Shown: positions 35,581 to 44,574 of the stretch, piece by piece
Layout of the letters: every line of letters starts with the position of its first letter
How positions within the stretch are numbered: position 1 is the stretch's first letter
From: M50B103 sp041667565
Lineage (GTDB): Bacteria > Fidelibacterota > Fidelibacteria > Fidelibacterales > Fidelibacteraceae
Length of the DNA stretch: 64,000 nucleotides
Direction: 5' to 3'
Assembly: GCA_964572745.1 (NCBI GenBank)
Contig: CAZNFT010000004.1
Coordinates: forward strand, 1 to 64,000
Program-made: the position numbers and the translations under genes
The notes under the pieces: generated by a model
The model's input: the letters and a program-made list of their open reading frames with translations, nothing else
Databases searched by the model: none
What the model was told of the DNA's origin: nothing

Positions 35581-35880
35581 AGCCCGACTTTGTTAGCTTT
35601 ATAGGCCACGGGCTAAAGCCCGTGGTAATTGATGGGATGGCAAAAGTGAAGCATTGATTTTAAAACAACTAAGTATATCAATTACCCCGAGCTCAAGCTT
35701 GCTGATAGAGCACCTTGCGAAAACTTGAATTTGAAGCTCAGAAGCACAAAGACAAAACATAGGCTAAAGCCCGTGGTAATTGATGGGATGGCAAAAATGA
35801 AGCATTGATTTTGAAAAAGCTAAGTATATCAATTACCCCGAGCTTTAAAACCGGGGTTTTAACCCCATATTTTTTGGTTT
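35574..35880. repeat. Palindromic repeat region with an 83-bp direct duplication
   Basis: Units 35611-35693 and 35762-35844 are both 83 bp and differ at about five positions. The first has a 9-bp stem CCACGGGCT/AGCCCGTGG (35606-35625). TAATTGAT and ATCAATTA near the two ends of each unit can pair, so each unit could fold into a hairpin. The block ends with a CCGGGGTTTTAACCCC-like palindrome. It resembles REP-type intergenic repeats. No gene lies here. Confidence 0.85.
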
Positions 35881-35913
35881 TTTCATAGAGTATTTAATTG
35901 TACATTCATTATT

Positions 35914-36405
35914 ATGGAAAACTTTTATTCAAGCAAAGAATGGGACGCTATAAAACAGCGTGTTGTAGAAGCTAAGCAATCCGCCAAAGCGCTGGTGTTT
36001 ACAAATGGTTGTTTTGATATTTTACATCCTGGGCATAAGGCACTTCTTGAATTTGCTAAAAAGGAAAAGGGTTTTTTACTTATTGGTCTTAATAGTGATG
36101 ATAGTGTAGGCAGATTAAAGGGGGTCGGCCGGCCGATCAATTCTGCAGAGATAAGAGCGAAAAATTTGCTTGAAACCGGACTGCCGGATGCAGTCGTAGA
36201 ATTTACAGAAGATAGTCCCCGGGAAATAATCGAGTATCTCGAACCCGATATTTTGATCAAAGGGGGAGACTACACGGTTAATACGATCGTAGGTGCACCT
36301 GAAGTCCTTGCAAAAAACGGAAAGGTTTTAATATTTCCAATACTTCAGGGACATTCGACAACAGCTATTATTGAAGCGAAAGAAAAAAATACAGAAACAA
36401 ATTAA
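35914..36405 (+). CDS. rfaE2: D-glycero-beta-D-manno-heptose 1-phosphate adenylyltransferase
   Basis: The 163-residue nucleotidyltransferase corresponds to the C-terminal domain of E. coli HldE. The HxGH-type nucleotide motif appears as FTNGCFDILHPGHKALLEFA (residues about 29-48). GLNSDDSVGRLKG, RPINSAEIRA and LIKGGDYTV are typical. It makes ADP-heptose for LPS inner core and supports a Gram-negative envelope. The separate kinase domain (RfaE1) is not in the window. No strong ribosome site precedes the ATG. Confidence 0.93.
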   Translation: MENFYSSKEWDAIKQRVVEAKQSAKALVFTNGCFDILHPGHKALLEFAKKEKGFLLIGLNSDDSVGRLKGVGRPINSAEIRAKNLLETGLPDAVVEFTEDSPREIIEYLEPDILIKGGDYTVNTIVGAPEVLAKNGKVLIFPILQGHSTTAIIEAKEKNTETN

Positions 36406-36425
36406 TTCCAAGGGTGTTTTTAATT

Positions 36426-37298
36426 ATGATGAAAAAAAATATTAAAACAATTATTCTTTTAAGCGCTATTATCTTTTTAGGCAATCTTGCTTCCTTAAAA
36501 GCCGTGGATATTTTAAAGATTCTTGAAGGATATGGTCGTGATTCCATTGCGACTTTTTCTGCCGGGGATGCACAGTCCGAAGCAGCCGATGTTTTTAATC
36601 TTCTTTTGGAATCTGATGGAGAGATCACTGTAAAAAAAGCAGAGGATCAACTTAATAAAAGCAAGTCACTTGTTATGAAGTCATACCTTGCCCTAATGTT
36701 AGCAGATTATGCTTATGTAAATAATGATTTTGAGAATGGAAAACGTTATTTAAAAAGAGCTCTTGATGAATACGATCCTATTCGAAATGATAGTTATTAT
36801 CGTTTGGTTTTTGCTCGTGCAGAAAAAGCAATTCTAGAGTCATCGGGAAAAAACGAAGAAGGAAAAAGATCAGTATTGCAAGATTATTCCCCCGAGGTTT
36901 CCACAAAGGAAATTACTGTTAAAAAAATCAATGCTAAAGCAGCAAGAGGATCTGAAATTACCACATCCAAGCCAGAAAACAGCACGCCACTTGTTGAGTT
37001 TAAGTCTGATGTTAATAATGACAATAATTCTCTTGCAAGAAGTCAAGTAAGCTCCCAGGTAAACTATAGAATGCAAATAGGGGCTTTTGGAGTACGGGAA
37101 AATGCTCAAAGAAAAAAAGAATTTTACGAAAAAGAAGGCTATCCCGTTCATATAGAAACTCGTGGTACATCAAATAAACCACTTTATATTGTTCAGTTGG
37201 GAGCTTTTGAAACTTACCAAGAAACAAAATCGGCTTTGTCTCGCTTTAAAGCAAAATATTCCGGCGAAGATGGTATTGTTATTAAGGTTAATAGATAA
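36426..37298 (+). CDS. Exported SPOR-domain protein
   Basis: The 290-residue protein has an N-terminal signal or anchor segment (KNIKTIILLSAIIFLGNLASLKA). A helical TPR-like region covers about 30-130. A C-terminal SPOR domain lies at about 215-290 (YRMQIGAFGVRENAQRKKEFY, LYIVQLGAFETYQET). SPOR domains bind denuded septal peptidoglycan, so a role in division or cell-wall turnover is likely. The start is ATG at 36426 or 36429. The stop codon is 1 bp before the next gene. Confidence 0.8.
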   Translation: MMKKNIKTIILLSAIIFLGNLASLKAVDILKILEGYGRDSIATFSAGDAQSEAADVFNLLLESDGEITVKKAEDQLNKSKSLVMKSYLALMLADYAYVNNDFENGKRYLKRALDEYDPIRNDSYYRLVFARAEKAILESSGKNEEGKRSVLQDYSPEVSTKEITVKKINAKAARGSEITTSKPENSTPLVEFKSDVNNDNNSLARSQVSSQVNYRMQIGAFGVRENAQRKKEFYEKEGYPVHIETRGTSNKPLYIVQLGAFETYQETKSALSRFKAKYSGEDGIVIKVNR

Positions 37299-37299
37299 T

Positions 37300-39651
37300 A
37301 TGAAAAAAATTCGTTTTATTGTTATGTTTTTGCTCATTGCTCTTTCAAGTCTCTATGCAATTGTCGGAGACTGGAAATCTTATGGTTCGCAATTGACACC
37401 AAAAGATTTGTATGTCCAGGGAAAATTCATCAAAGCAGTTTCTCATGGCGGGCCCATTTTATTTGATACCGAAATGGGTACATTTTTAAAAAGCGATATG
37501 AAGGATAAGTTGGCACATATAGATATCCGCTCATATTATATTAATTCAGATGGCAGTGAATGGTATTCCTTTGCTTCAGGTGTAAGTGGCATTAATTATT
37601 TTAACCAGAATAGTTCCGGCGACTATTTTGATCTTAATTTTAAGCAGGCCGGACCCTTTACCGGTATTGATGGTCATGTTTTTGTTGTTTATAAACCTGA
37701 ATTTACGCCACAAATTGCTCATTTTGTAAAGTACCAGCAGAATTATATTTATCACGACAGCTATAATCAATTTCCCGGAGATCCTTCGGAGATAAACGAT
37801 ATTCAAATCCTTGGCGACACTTTGTACCTGGCAAGTGATAAGGGTTTAATGAAAGCCTGGATAAATAATGCTAATCTAAAGCCTAAAACTGCTTGGGAAA
37901 TAGTATCGATGGATACCGGTGGTGTCGCAGTACATCTGGGGAATAAAGATGATATTTTATATTGGTCTGACGATCAGAATACTATTTATAAAAGATCCCA
38001 GGGTTTAATAGAAAAAGTAATGAAGTATAATGGTGAATCATCAGATTTTTTTGTTGAAGAAAACTCTATGTATTTTGCATCAAAGAACAAGATATATAAC
38101 CTTGATACAAAGAATGAAATTTACCAAGCTCGCACGTCTATCAGTGGGTTGGTTTTTCAGGGCGATACCCTATGGGTTGCCGAAGAAAACCTGGGATTGC
38201 GTTGTATTAGCAATGAGCATGTTCAGAATTTTATTCCCAATACTATGATGAATTTGACAGCTAATGCTTTAGCAATAGATGAAGACAGGAAAGTATATAT
38301 TTCGGGGCTTGAGGGAGTCGCAATGCTGCAGGGTGAAACATGGCATAATCTTGTGTATTCGCCCTACGAGGAAGCAATTCATGATCATATTAAAGACGAT
38401 AGTTTTTCAGCCGATACACTAAATATTGCTTATCATGGAGCTTCAGGAGAACGTATGATATATGATGCCCTGATATCGTCATCCGGCAAATTATATTCTA
38501 CTGTTACTCATACTTCGATATCTCCTCTTAGTGGACAATCTCCCGGGGCAAAGGGACCGGGTGTTTTATATGAAATAGATCTCAATGATTATTCATCTTA
38601 TGAAGTCTATGATACAACAAATAATGTATTTGAATCTACTCGGGGAGTTGGTGGCGGTTCTGATTTTTATTTGATCATGGGTGGATTAGCAGAAGATCAG
38701 TTAAATAATATTTATATTTTAAATCGCCATACCCTTAAGGCAGAAACACTGGTCCGTTTGGACGAAAATGGAAATGTAAAGCGTTTTACTCAAGAAGAAT
38801 CGAATAATACCTTACAGGTTCTTGCAAGGGAAATTGCTGTTGATAAAAACGGATATCTTTGGATAGCAAATCAAGCAAGGCAAGAGGATGTCCCCCGTAC
38901 AAAAGGCGGTATAACGGTATATAACCCCCGAAATGGTCAATGGGCATTTGTTGATGCTTCTGATGGTCTGGTTTCAAATGATGTTTATTCTTTAGATGTA
39001 GATCCTTTAACAGGGAATATTTGGGTCGCTACAGCTCAGGGGGTGCAAATGATCTATGCGCCATCGACGATAAGCTCAGCGACAGAATTTACTATGAATG
39101 CTAAAATTTCCGGCTTAAGTAATATGGTTCCGGTTAAAATCAGGATAGATCCCAAGGGGAATAAATGGATCTTGACCCAAAGCCAGGGCGTTCAAATATA
39201 CATGTCTAACAATCGTTTTTATAATGATGGTGCCGGTTTAAGCACTGAAAATTCCGGTTTGTTGGACAATGTGGTTTTTGATGTGGTTTTTGATACGCAA
39301 AAAGGCTATGCATATTTTCTTAGCGCTTCAGGTTTAAGTCGTTTTGAAATTGCTTGGACCAAGGAAAGGGAAAGCATGAATAATGTCATCGTTTTTCCTC
39401 AACCCTTTAAACCGGGTAGAGATGCTTATATTGCTTTCGATGGATTGGCCGAGCAAAGCCATGTTAGAATTACATCGATAGATGGGCGGGTTGTCCATTC
39501 TTTTGATACCGATGCAGTAGAAAATCTAGAAAAACAAGTTGTTTGGAACGGCAAACTACCCAATGGCGATTATATTAGGCGCGGTGTTTATTTAGCTTTT
39601 ATTACAAATATAAATGGTCTGAAGGCCTCTGTTAAATTTGCAGTAGAATAA
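37300..39651 (+). CDS. Secreted beta-propeller protein with FlgD-like C-terminus
   Basis: The 783-residue protein starts with a signal peptide (MKKIRFIVMFLLIALSSLYA). It contains repeated propeller-like blades, for example GDTLYLASDKGLMKAW, LWVAEENLGLRCIS, LWIANQ and NIWVATAQGVQMIY, reminiscent of two-component-regulator propellers. The last about 85 residues (NVIVFPQPFKPGRDAYIAF, VRITSIDGRVVHSF, RRGVYLAFITN) form a FlgD-Ig/sorting-type domain more divergent than those at 23056 and 56632. The open frame extends upstream into the SPOR gene, but the start at 37300 gives a canonical signal peptide. It is translated right after the SPOR gene. Confidence 0.8.
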   Translation: MKKIRFIVMFLLIALSSLYAIVGDWKSYGSQLTPKDLYVQGKFIKAVSHGGPILFDTEMGTFLKSDMKDKLAHIDIRSYYINSDGSEWYSFASGVSGINYFNQNSSGDYFDLNFKQAGPFTGIDGHVFVVYKPEFTPQIAHFVKYQQNYIYHDSYNQFPGDPSEINDIQILGDTLYLASDKGLMKAWINNANLKPKTAWEIVSMDTGGVAVHLGNKDDILYWSDDQNTIYKRSQGLIEKVMKYNGESSDFFVEENSMYFASKNKIYNLDTKNEIYQARTSISGLVFQGDTLWVAEENLGLRCISNEHVQNFIPNTMMNLTANALAIDEDRKVYISGLEGVAMLQGETWHNLVYSPYEEAIHDHIKDDSFSADTLNIAYHGASGERMIYDALISSSGKLYSTVTHTSISPLSGQSPGAKGPGVLYEIDLNDYSSYEVYDTTNNVFESTRGVGGGSDFYLIMGGLAEDQLNNIYILNRHTLKAETLVRLDENGNVKRFTQEESNNTLQVLAREIAVDKNGYLWIANQARQEDVPRTKGGITVYNPRNGQWAFVDASDGLVSNDVYSLDVDPLTGNIWVATAQGVQMIYAPSTISSATEFTMNAKISGLSNMVPVKIRIDPKGNKWILTQSQGVQIYMSNNRFYNDGAGLSTENSGLLDNVVFDVVFDTQKGYAYFLSASGLSRFEIAWTKERESMNNVIVFPQPFKPGRDAYIAFDGLAEQSHVRITSIDGRVVHSFDTDAVENLEKQVVWNGKLPNGDYIRRGVYLAFITNINGLKASVKFAVE

Positions 39652-39688
39652 AATAATTATATGATCATAAAACATTGCTGGAAATCAA

Positions 39689-40423
39689 ATGAAAACAAAT
39701 AACAAGATAATTGGATCTCACCTTTACCTTGTTGATGAGATTGACTCTACAAATTCAGAGCTTTTGGAAAACCCGGATAAATATGAACATGGTTCAATTT
39801 TATGTGCCAAAAAACAAAGCTCAGGTCGAGGTCGCCATAAACGCGAATGGAAGTCAGAAAAAGGTGGATTGTATTTCTCCGTATTATTGAAAAACCTCGA
39901 AAACATTCATAATATTTTTCCATTTGTTCTTTTATCAGCTCTGGCTGTTACGCGGTCAATTTCTTTTTGCCTAACTCATGGACTTGCTATTAAATGGCCT
40001 AATGATATATATATCAATCATCGCAAACTATGTGGAATTCTTGCTGAATCAAGCAGTCGGGGAAACAAGCATCATCTTGTAATTGGCTTGGGTATAAATG
40101 TTAACAATGCAGTTGCACATCTTGAAGATCTTCGTCATCCTGCAGTATCGCTTAAAGAATGTCGCGGTGAAGAAGTAGATATTCTACACTTGTTGCATAA
40201 AATTGCGAATGAAATGAATGACTTGTACAAAGATTTTTTAGCAGGAAATTTTAAAGAACATCTACATGAATTGAATAGACTGCTTTACGCTAAAGGCCAG
40301 GAAGTTGAAATACAAACACCTGCAGGTTTGCGACTAATTACGCCTTTGGAATTTACGCCCGAAGCCAAATTGCTTTGCCTCGAAAACGGGACAGAAACAG
40401 AATTGTTTATGGGTGAGTTTTAG
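39689..40423 (+). CDS. birA: Biotin--[acetyl-CoA carboxylase] ligase
   Basis: The 244-residue enzyme attaches biotin to carboxylase carrier proteins. The catalytic biotin/ATP loop is SSGRGRHKREWKSEKGGLYFS (about 47-67), with IDSTNSEL upstream and IKWPNDIYINHRKLCGILAE in the middle. It lacks the DNA-binding N-terminus of E. coli BirA, so it is a monofunctional ligase and not a repressor. It follows the propeller gene by 37 bp on the same strand. Confidence 0.94.
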   Translation: MKTNNKIIGSHLYLVDEIDSTNSELLENPDKYEHGSILCAKKQSSGRGRHKREWKSEKGGLYFSVLLKNLENIHNIFPFVLLSALAVTRSISFCLTHGLAIKWPNDIYINHRKLCGILAESSSRGNKHHLVIGLGINVNNAVAHLEDLRHPAVSLKECRGEEVDILHLLHKIANEMNDLYKDFLAGNFKEHLHELNRLLYAKGQEVEIQTPAGLRLITPLEFTPEAKLLCLENGTETELFMGEF

Positions 40424-40777
40424 AGCGGATTTTAATTTGATCAACAAGCAAAGGCTTTGGATATTATTATTTTAATAATATTCAGAAAAACAGTAAGAGC
40501 TAAAACATAGAACCCCTTCAAGTCCTGCTATTAGCATACAATAAGCTTTGTTTGTAATGTTAATAAGGTGTGGATAGCTTTATTGTATAGTATTCAAGAT
40601 CTTGTGCTATACAAAGCTAATTTCTCATAAACAGCGATATTTGCATCGAAAAAAGAGTTATCTCTCGCAAATAAGATAGTGCTGGCCTTTGCAAAGGGTT
40701 CTGTGAGCTTAGCAATAGCAAATATTGGATTTACAACAGTATCTTATATGCTTTATTTTTTAAGGATGTTTTTTCAC
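40424..40777. other. Gap between birA and alaS containing a repeat element
   Basis: Convergent genes flank the gap. Its main content is the 193-bp repeat at 40510-40702. No gene or strong terminator is visible. Confidence 0.6.
40510..40702. repeat. 157-bp-family repeat, longer variant
   Basis: The left end is GAACCCCTTCAAGTCCTGCT, and the right end CCTTTGCAAAGGGTTC matches the family terminus. The right half (ACAGCGATATTTGCATCGAA onward) aligns with 29889-30045. A near DnaA box (TGTGGATAG) is at 40570-40578. The left half contains extra sequence, making 193 bp. Confidence 0.7.
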
Positions 40778-43390
40778 TTATTCTTGTAGTAAATAATGTA
40801 TAATATTATTTAAAACATCATCCATTTTAGAGGCATCTCTACCACCCGCAGTTGCCATGTGAGGCTTTCCGCCACCGCCACCGCCGAGAGCTTTTCCAAG
40901 TTCACGAACAATATTTCCGGCCTTAAAGCCCTCTTTGACCAAGTCATCTGAAACCACACAAAGGACCTGAGGTGTACCTTTAATGACAGTCGCTAAAACC
41001 GCCAATCCGCTTTTCATTTTTTCGCGGACTTTATCACCCAATGCTTTTAACTGTTCCATGTTTTCAACATCTACACGGTTAACAAATAGGGATTTACCTT
41101 TGAATGATATTTCGTTGGCAAAATATGCATTAATATCTGTGGTGAGAAGTTTGTTTTTTAACTCTGTGTTTTCTTTTTCAAGAAGACGGACCTGGGTGTA
41201 CATATCACAAACCTTATCAAGAATTTTATCTTCGCTTAGTTTCATTTCTTCTTTGAGAGAGAAAATAAGAGCTTGTTGATCTTTAATATATTTCATTGCG
41301 GCTTTTCCGCTAATAGCTTCTATTCGTCTGATACCGGAAGACACCGATGTTTCATTGATAATAATAAAGAGGCCAATGTCACCGGAGCGTTTAACATGGG
41401 TACCACCGCAAAGCTCTCTGGAAATATGTCCTATGTTGACTACACGAACTTCTTCGCCATATTTTTCACCAAAAAGTGCCTGGGCACCGGATTTTATAGC
41501 TTCATCGTGAGATAGTAGTTCGATCTTTATTTCGTAGTTCTGCATAATCAGCATATTAATGCGTTCTTGGATCTCAGCTTGTTGTTCGGCTGTAACTTTT
41601 TCAAAATGCGTGAAGTCAAATCTCAATCTATCGGGACCAACATAGGAACCTGATTGGTGAACATGATCACCAAGTAAATTGCGAAGTTCGGCATGAAGTA
41701 AGTGAGTTGCTGTATGATTACTTGTGGTGTCGCGACGTAAACTTTCTTGAACGACTAATTTTGCATTGATGGCTTTATTGCTGCTATCAATGGGCGTTCC
41801 TTCCACAATATGAACAATATCATCATTCATGTTTCTTGTATCAACAATAAGATGTTTTACATCTGAATCATTTAAGAGCAATGTTCCTTTATCGCCAACC
41901 TGACCGCCAGATTCGGGATAGAAAGGTGTTTTATCAAAAACGAGATAAGTTAGTTTATCGTCAACAGCATATTTAATTAACCTTGCTTCAGCTTCGTACT
42001 GTTCATAACCAATGAATTTTGAACTCTGTTCTTTTTCAAGAATAATCCAACTCAACTCTTCCGGGCTTTTCATTTTAAATTTCCCGGCAGCTCTGGCTCG
42101 TTCGCGTTGAGCTTTCATGAGCTCTGAAAATTCTTCTTCGTTTATATCCAGACCTTTTTCTTCAGCCAGTAATTTAGTTAGATCGACCGGAAAGCCATAG
42201 GTATCGTAAAGGCGAAAAACCTCTTCTGAATTAAGTACTGTGTTTCCGCTTTTTTTAGCCTGTTTGGCAACTTTTTCAAATAATTCGAGACCTTTGTCCA
42301 AAGTATGTCCAAATGATTCTTCTTCACATTTTATAATACGTTGAATATGCTCGCGTTGAGAAGCAATTTCGGGATAAATATCTCCAAGGATACGGACAAC
42401 GGCTGGAACGAGTCTATAGAGAAAAGGCTCTTTTAAACCAAGTTTTCTGCCAAATCTGGCAGCGCGTCGCAAAATACGTCTAAGTACATAAGCGCGACCT
42501 TCGTTTCCGGGGATGGCTCCATCCGCAATGGAGACCGATAACATGCGTATATGGTCAGCGATCACACGATGTGGGATACCTTTATCACCATAATCATAAG
42601 TAACATTAGATAGTGCTTCGATCTGTTCAATAATAGGTATGAAGAGATCTGTGTCGTAATTGGATTTTTTTTCATTCATAACTGCAACAATACGCTCAAA
42701 GCCGGCACCGGTATCAATATGTTTATTTTTCAAGGGAGTCAGAACACCGTTTTCGTCGCGATTATATTGCATGAAAACCAAATTCCATAATTCCATGTAT
42801 TCCGGATCATCTGCATTTACTAAAGAAGGGTCTTGATTCTCTAGGTCGTCACCTGAATAATAGTGGATCTCTGAGCAAGGGCCACAGGGACCGACATCTC
42901 CCATTGACCAAAAGTTATCTTCATCCCCAAACTTTAATAAATGGGCGGGATCAAGATCGGGGATATTTTTCCATATTTCAAATGCTTCGTCGTCATCGGT
43001 ATATACCGAAGCATAAAGTCGTTTGGGATCTAGTTTCCATACTTTGGTAAACAACTCCCAAGCCCATTCAATAGCTTCTTTTTTATAGTAATCGCCAAAG
43101 CTCCAGGATCCGAGCATTTCAAAAAAAGTATGATGATAATGGTCGAGACCCACGACTTCAAGGTCATTATGTTTTCCACTAACGCGAATACATTTTTGTG
43201 AATTTACAGCCCGTTTAAAAGGAGCTTTTGTTTCACCAAGAAAATAGGATTTGAATTGATTCATGCCGGCATTTGTAAATAGTAGAGTCGGGTCATTTTG
43301 AGGAATGACGGGAGCGGAAGCAACAACTTTGTGATTTAGCTTCTTCTCAAAAAATTCTATAAATTGTTTTCTTATTATTTTAGAGTCCAT
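40778..43390 (-). CDS. alaS: Alanyl-tRNA synthetase
   Basis: The 870-residue class II synthetase has TLLFTNAGMNQFKSYFLG and the aminoacylation core. The editing domain carries zinc-binding HTATH and CGGTH motifs. A C-terminal DHHA1-like domain ends with GGGGGGKPHMATAGG. Length is normal. It is a solitary minus-strand gene between plus-strand blocks, flanked on both sides by 157-bp-family repeats. Confidence 0.97.
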   Translation of the reverse strand: MDSKIIRKQFIEFFEKKLNHKVVASAPVIPQNDPTLLFTNAGMNQFKSYFLGETKAPFKRAVNSQKCIRVSGKHNDLEVVGLDHYHHTFFEMLGSWSFGDYYKKEAIEWAWELFTKVWKLDPKRLYASVYTDDDEAFEIWKNIPDLDPAHLLKFGDEDNFWSMGDVGPCGPCSEIHYYSGDDLENQDPSLVNADDPEYMELWNLVFMQYNRDENGVLTPLKNKHIDTGAGFERIVAVMNEKKSNYDTDLFIPIIEQIEALSNVTYDYGDKGIPHRVIADHIRMLSVSIADGAIPGNEGRAYVLRRILRRAARFGRKLGLKEPFLYRLVPAVVRILGDIYPEIASQREHIQRIIKCEEESFGHTLDKGLELFEKVAKQAKKSGNTVLNSEEVFRLYDTYGFPVDLTKLLAEEKGLDINEEEFSELMKAQRERARAAGKFKMKSPEELSWIILEKEQSSKFIGYEQYEAEARLIKYAVDDKLTYLVFDKTPFYPESGGQVGDKGTLLLNDSDVKHLIVDTRNMNDDIVHIVEGTPIDSSNKAINAKLVVQESLRRDTTSNHTATHLLHAELRNLLGDHVHQSGSYVGPDRLRFDFTHFEKVTAEQQAEIQERINMLIMQNYEIKIELLSHDEAIKSGAQALFGEKYGEEVRVVNIGHISRELCGGTHVKRSGDIGLFIIINETSVSSGIRRIEAISGKAAMKYIKDQQALIFSLKEEMKLSEDKILDKVCDMYTQVRLLEKENTELKNKLLTTDINAYFANEISFKGKSLFVNRVDVENMEQLKALGDKVREKMKSGLAVLATVIKGTPQVLCVVSDDLVKEGFKAGNIVRELGKALGGGGGGKPHMATAGGRDASKMDDVLNNIIHYLLQE

Positions 43391-43873
43391 TCTAATCCTT
43401 TTAAATTTTTTTGTCCATAATCAGTAAATGTAGTTAAAGAAATTCTTTATATCAATTGATAAATATGCAGATATGCCTTTATTTTTTACGGAGGTCCCAA
43501 AAATATATCGAGCAATAGAAGCTCTTGCATAAACTTTAATCATAACATTTCGGGTTATATTTCTTTTTTCCTTCTATAATTATCTTGCAAATAAAGCATG
43601 GTGTAAAGTGATCAATGCCTTGAAAAGAGAAATACTTTCTTATCCACTAGATAGTGTTAATCTATGCGAAGGATAATGTAAAATTAATCCCCTCTTATTT
43701 CGAGAGTAAAGTCAATATATGGTATTGGTCTAGATAAAAAAACACAACATACCCTAAGGCATAGATATTCATGCTATTAATAGGAAGCAAAGCTTAAAAA
43801 ATGTTTGCATTTCAGCAATTTATAGTTCATATTTCAAGGCTTTGTCTGAACATAATTGATAAAGGAGAACAAG
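43391..43873. other. Intergenic region between alaS and rpmH
   Basis: The 480-bp region holds a complete 157-bp repeat (43518-43674) and presumably the divergent promoters of alaS and rpmH. I see no DnaA-box cluster here, although rpmH often borders oriC. Confidence 0.5.
43518..43674. repeat. 157-bp repeat element, divergent complete copy
   Basis: It is exactly 157 bp and in the same orientation as 29889-30045. It shares terminal GAA-CTCTTGCATAAACT, TATCTTGC-AATAA and TTGAAAAGAGAAAT, but it has lost the DnaA box at the equivalent position. Confidence 0.7.
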
Positions 43874-44017
43874 GTGAAAGAAACATATAATCCGAGTAAC
43901 AGAAAACGGAAAAACAAACATGGTTTCCGCAAACGCATGGGATCTGCGGCAGGTCGCGCAATCCTTGCACGCAGACGTAAAAAAGGACGGAAACGCCTGA
44001 CTGTTTCCGATGAATGA
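43874..44017 (+). CDS. rpmH: Ribosomal protein bL34
   Basis: The 47-residue, strongly basic protein reads KETYNPSNRKRKNKHGFRKR and continues MGSAAGRAILARRRKKGRKR, the canonical L34 sequence with a short acidic tail. It starts with GTG, preceded by AAAGGAG at 6 nt. Its TGA stop overlaps the rnpA ATG (ATGA). It opens the conserved rpmH-rnpA-yidD-yidC operon. Confidence 0.97.
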   Translation: MKETYNPSNRKRKNKHGFRKRMGSAAGRAILARRRKKGRKRLTVSDE

Positions 44018-44343
44018 GATCTTCATTGAAGAAATCAGAGATCTTGAGGGATAAACAAGAGATCTCACTATTATTTGATAAGGGGGAATGGAGCAAGGGA
44101 CGTTTCGTTAATTTGGTTAGTTTTTCTGCAGACGAGCGCCGGGTTCTATTCGCTACTGCGCGTCATTTTAAGAGCGCAGTTTTACGAAACAGAGGGAAAC
44201 GCTACCTAAGAGAATGCTATCGCAATAATAAGGAATGGTTTTCCTCTTTGCGTATATATGGATTAATTTTGAAAAAGATTCCAAAATATCATCCTTTGGA
44301 TGCTATTCAGGAAGATTTACAGAGCTTACTTCAAAATGATTAA
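44014..44343 (+). CDS. rnpA: Ribonuclease P protein component
   Basis: The 109-residue basic protein has the RNR-type signature SAVLRNRGKRYLRECYR (about 53-69), the main P RNA contact. It supports 5' maturation of tRNAs. Its start overlaps the rpmH stop by 4 bp. Sequence similarity outside the signature is low, as usual for this family. Confidence 0.93.
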   Translation: MRSSLKKSEILRDKQEISLLFDKGEWSKGRFVNLVSFSADERRVLFATARHFKSAVLRNRGKRYLRECYRNNKEWFSSLRIYGLILKKIPKYHPLDAIQEDLQSLLQND

Positions 44344-44563
44344 AAAAATATTTTTAGCACTGATCCGCTTTTATCAGCGATTAATTTCGCCGTATATACC
44401 ATCTTCATGTCGATTTTATCCTACCTGTTCACATTATACCTACGAAGCAATTCAAGATTATGGGGCTTTAAAAGGAAGCTGGCTTGGATTGAAAAGAATT
44501 TTAAAATGTCATCCATTTCATCCGGGTGGCTATGATCCAGTTCATAAACATGACCACCATTAA
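44336..44563 (+). CDS. yidD: Membrane protein insertion efficiency factor YidD
   Basis: The 75-residue protein shows all hallmarks: LALIRFYQRLISPYIPSSCRF, YPTCSHYTYEAI, GLKRILKCHPFHPGGYDPV. It is thought to help YidC and Sec insertion. The ATG at 44336 overlaps the rnpA end by 8 bp. A longer frame begins upstream but is not conserved. Confidence 0.96.
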   Translation: MIKKIFLALIRFYQRLISPYIPSSCRFYPTCSHYTYEAIQDYGALKGSWLGLKRILKCHPFHPGGYDPVHKHDHH

Positions 44564-44574
44564 AGGAGATCATT

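Noticed and set aside
43391..43873. oriC directly upstream of rpmH
   Set aside because: Only a repeat element and an isolated 8-of-9 DnaA-box match were found. The gap before dnaN is a better candidate.
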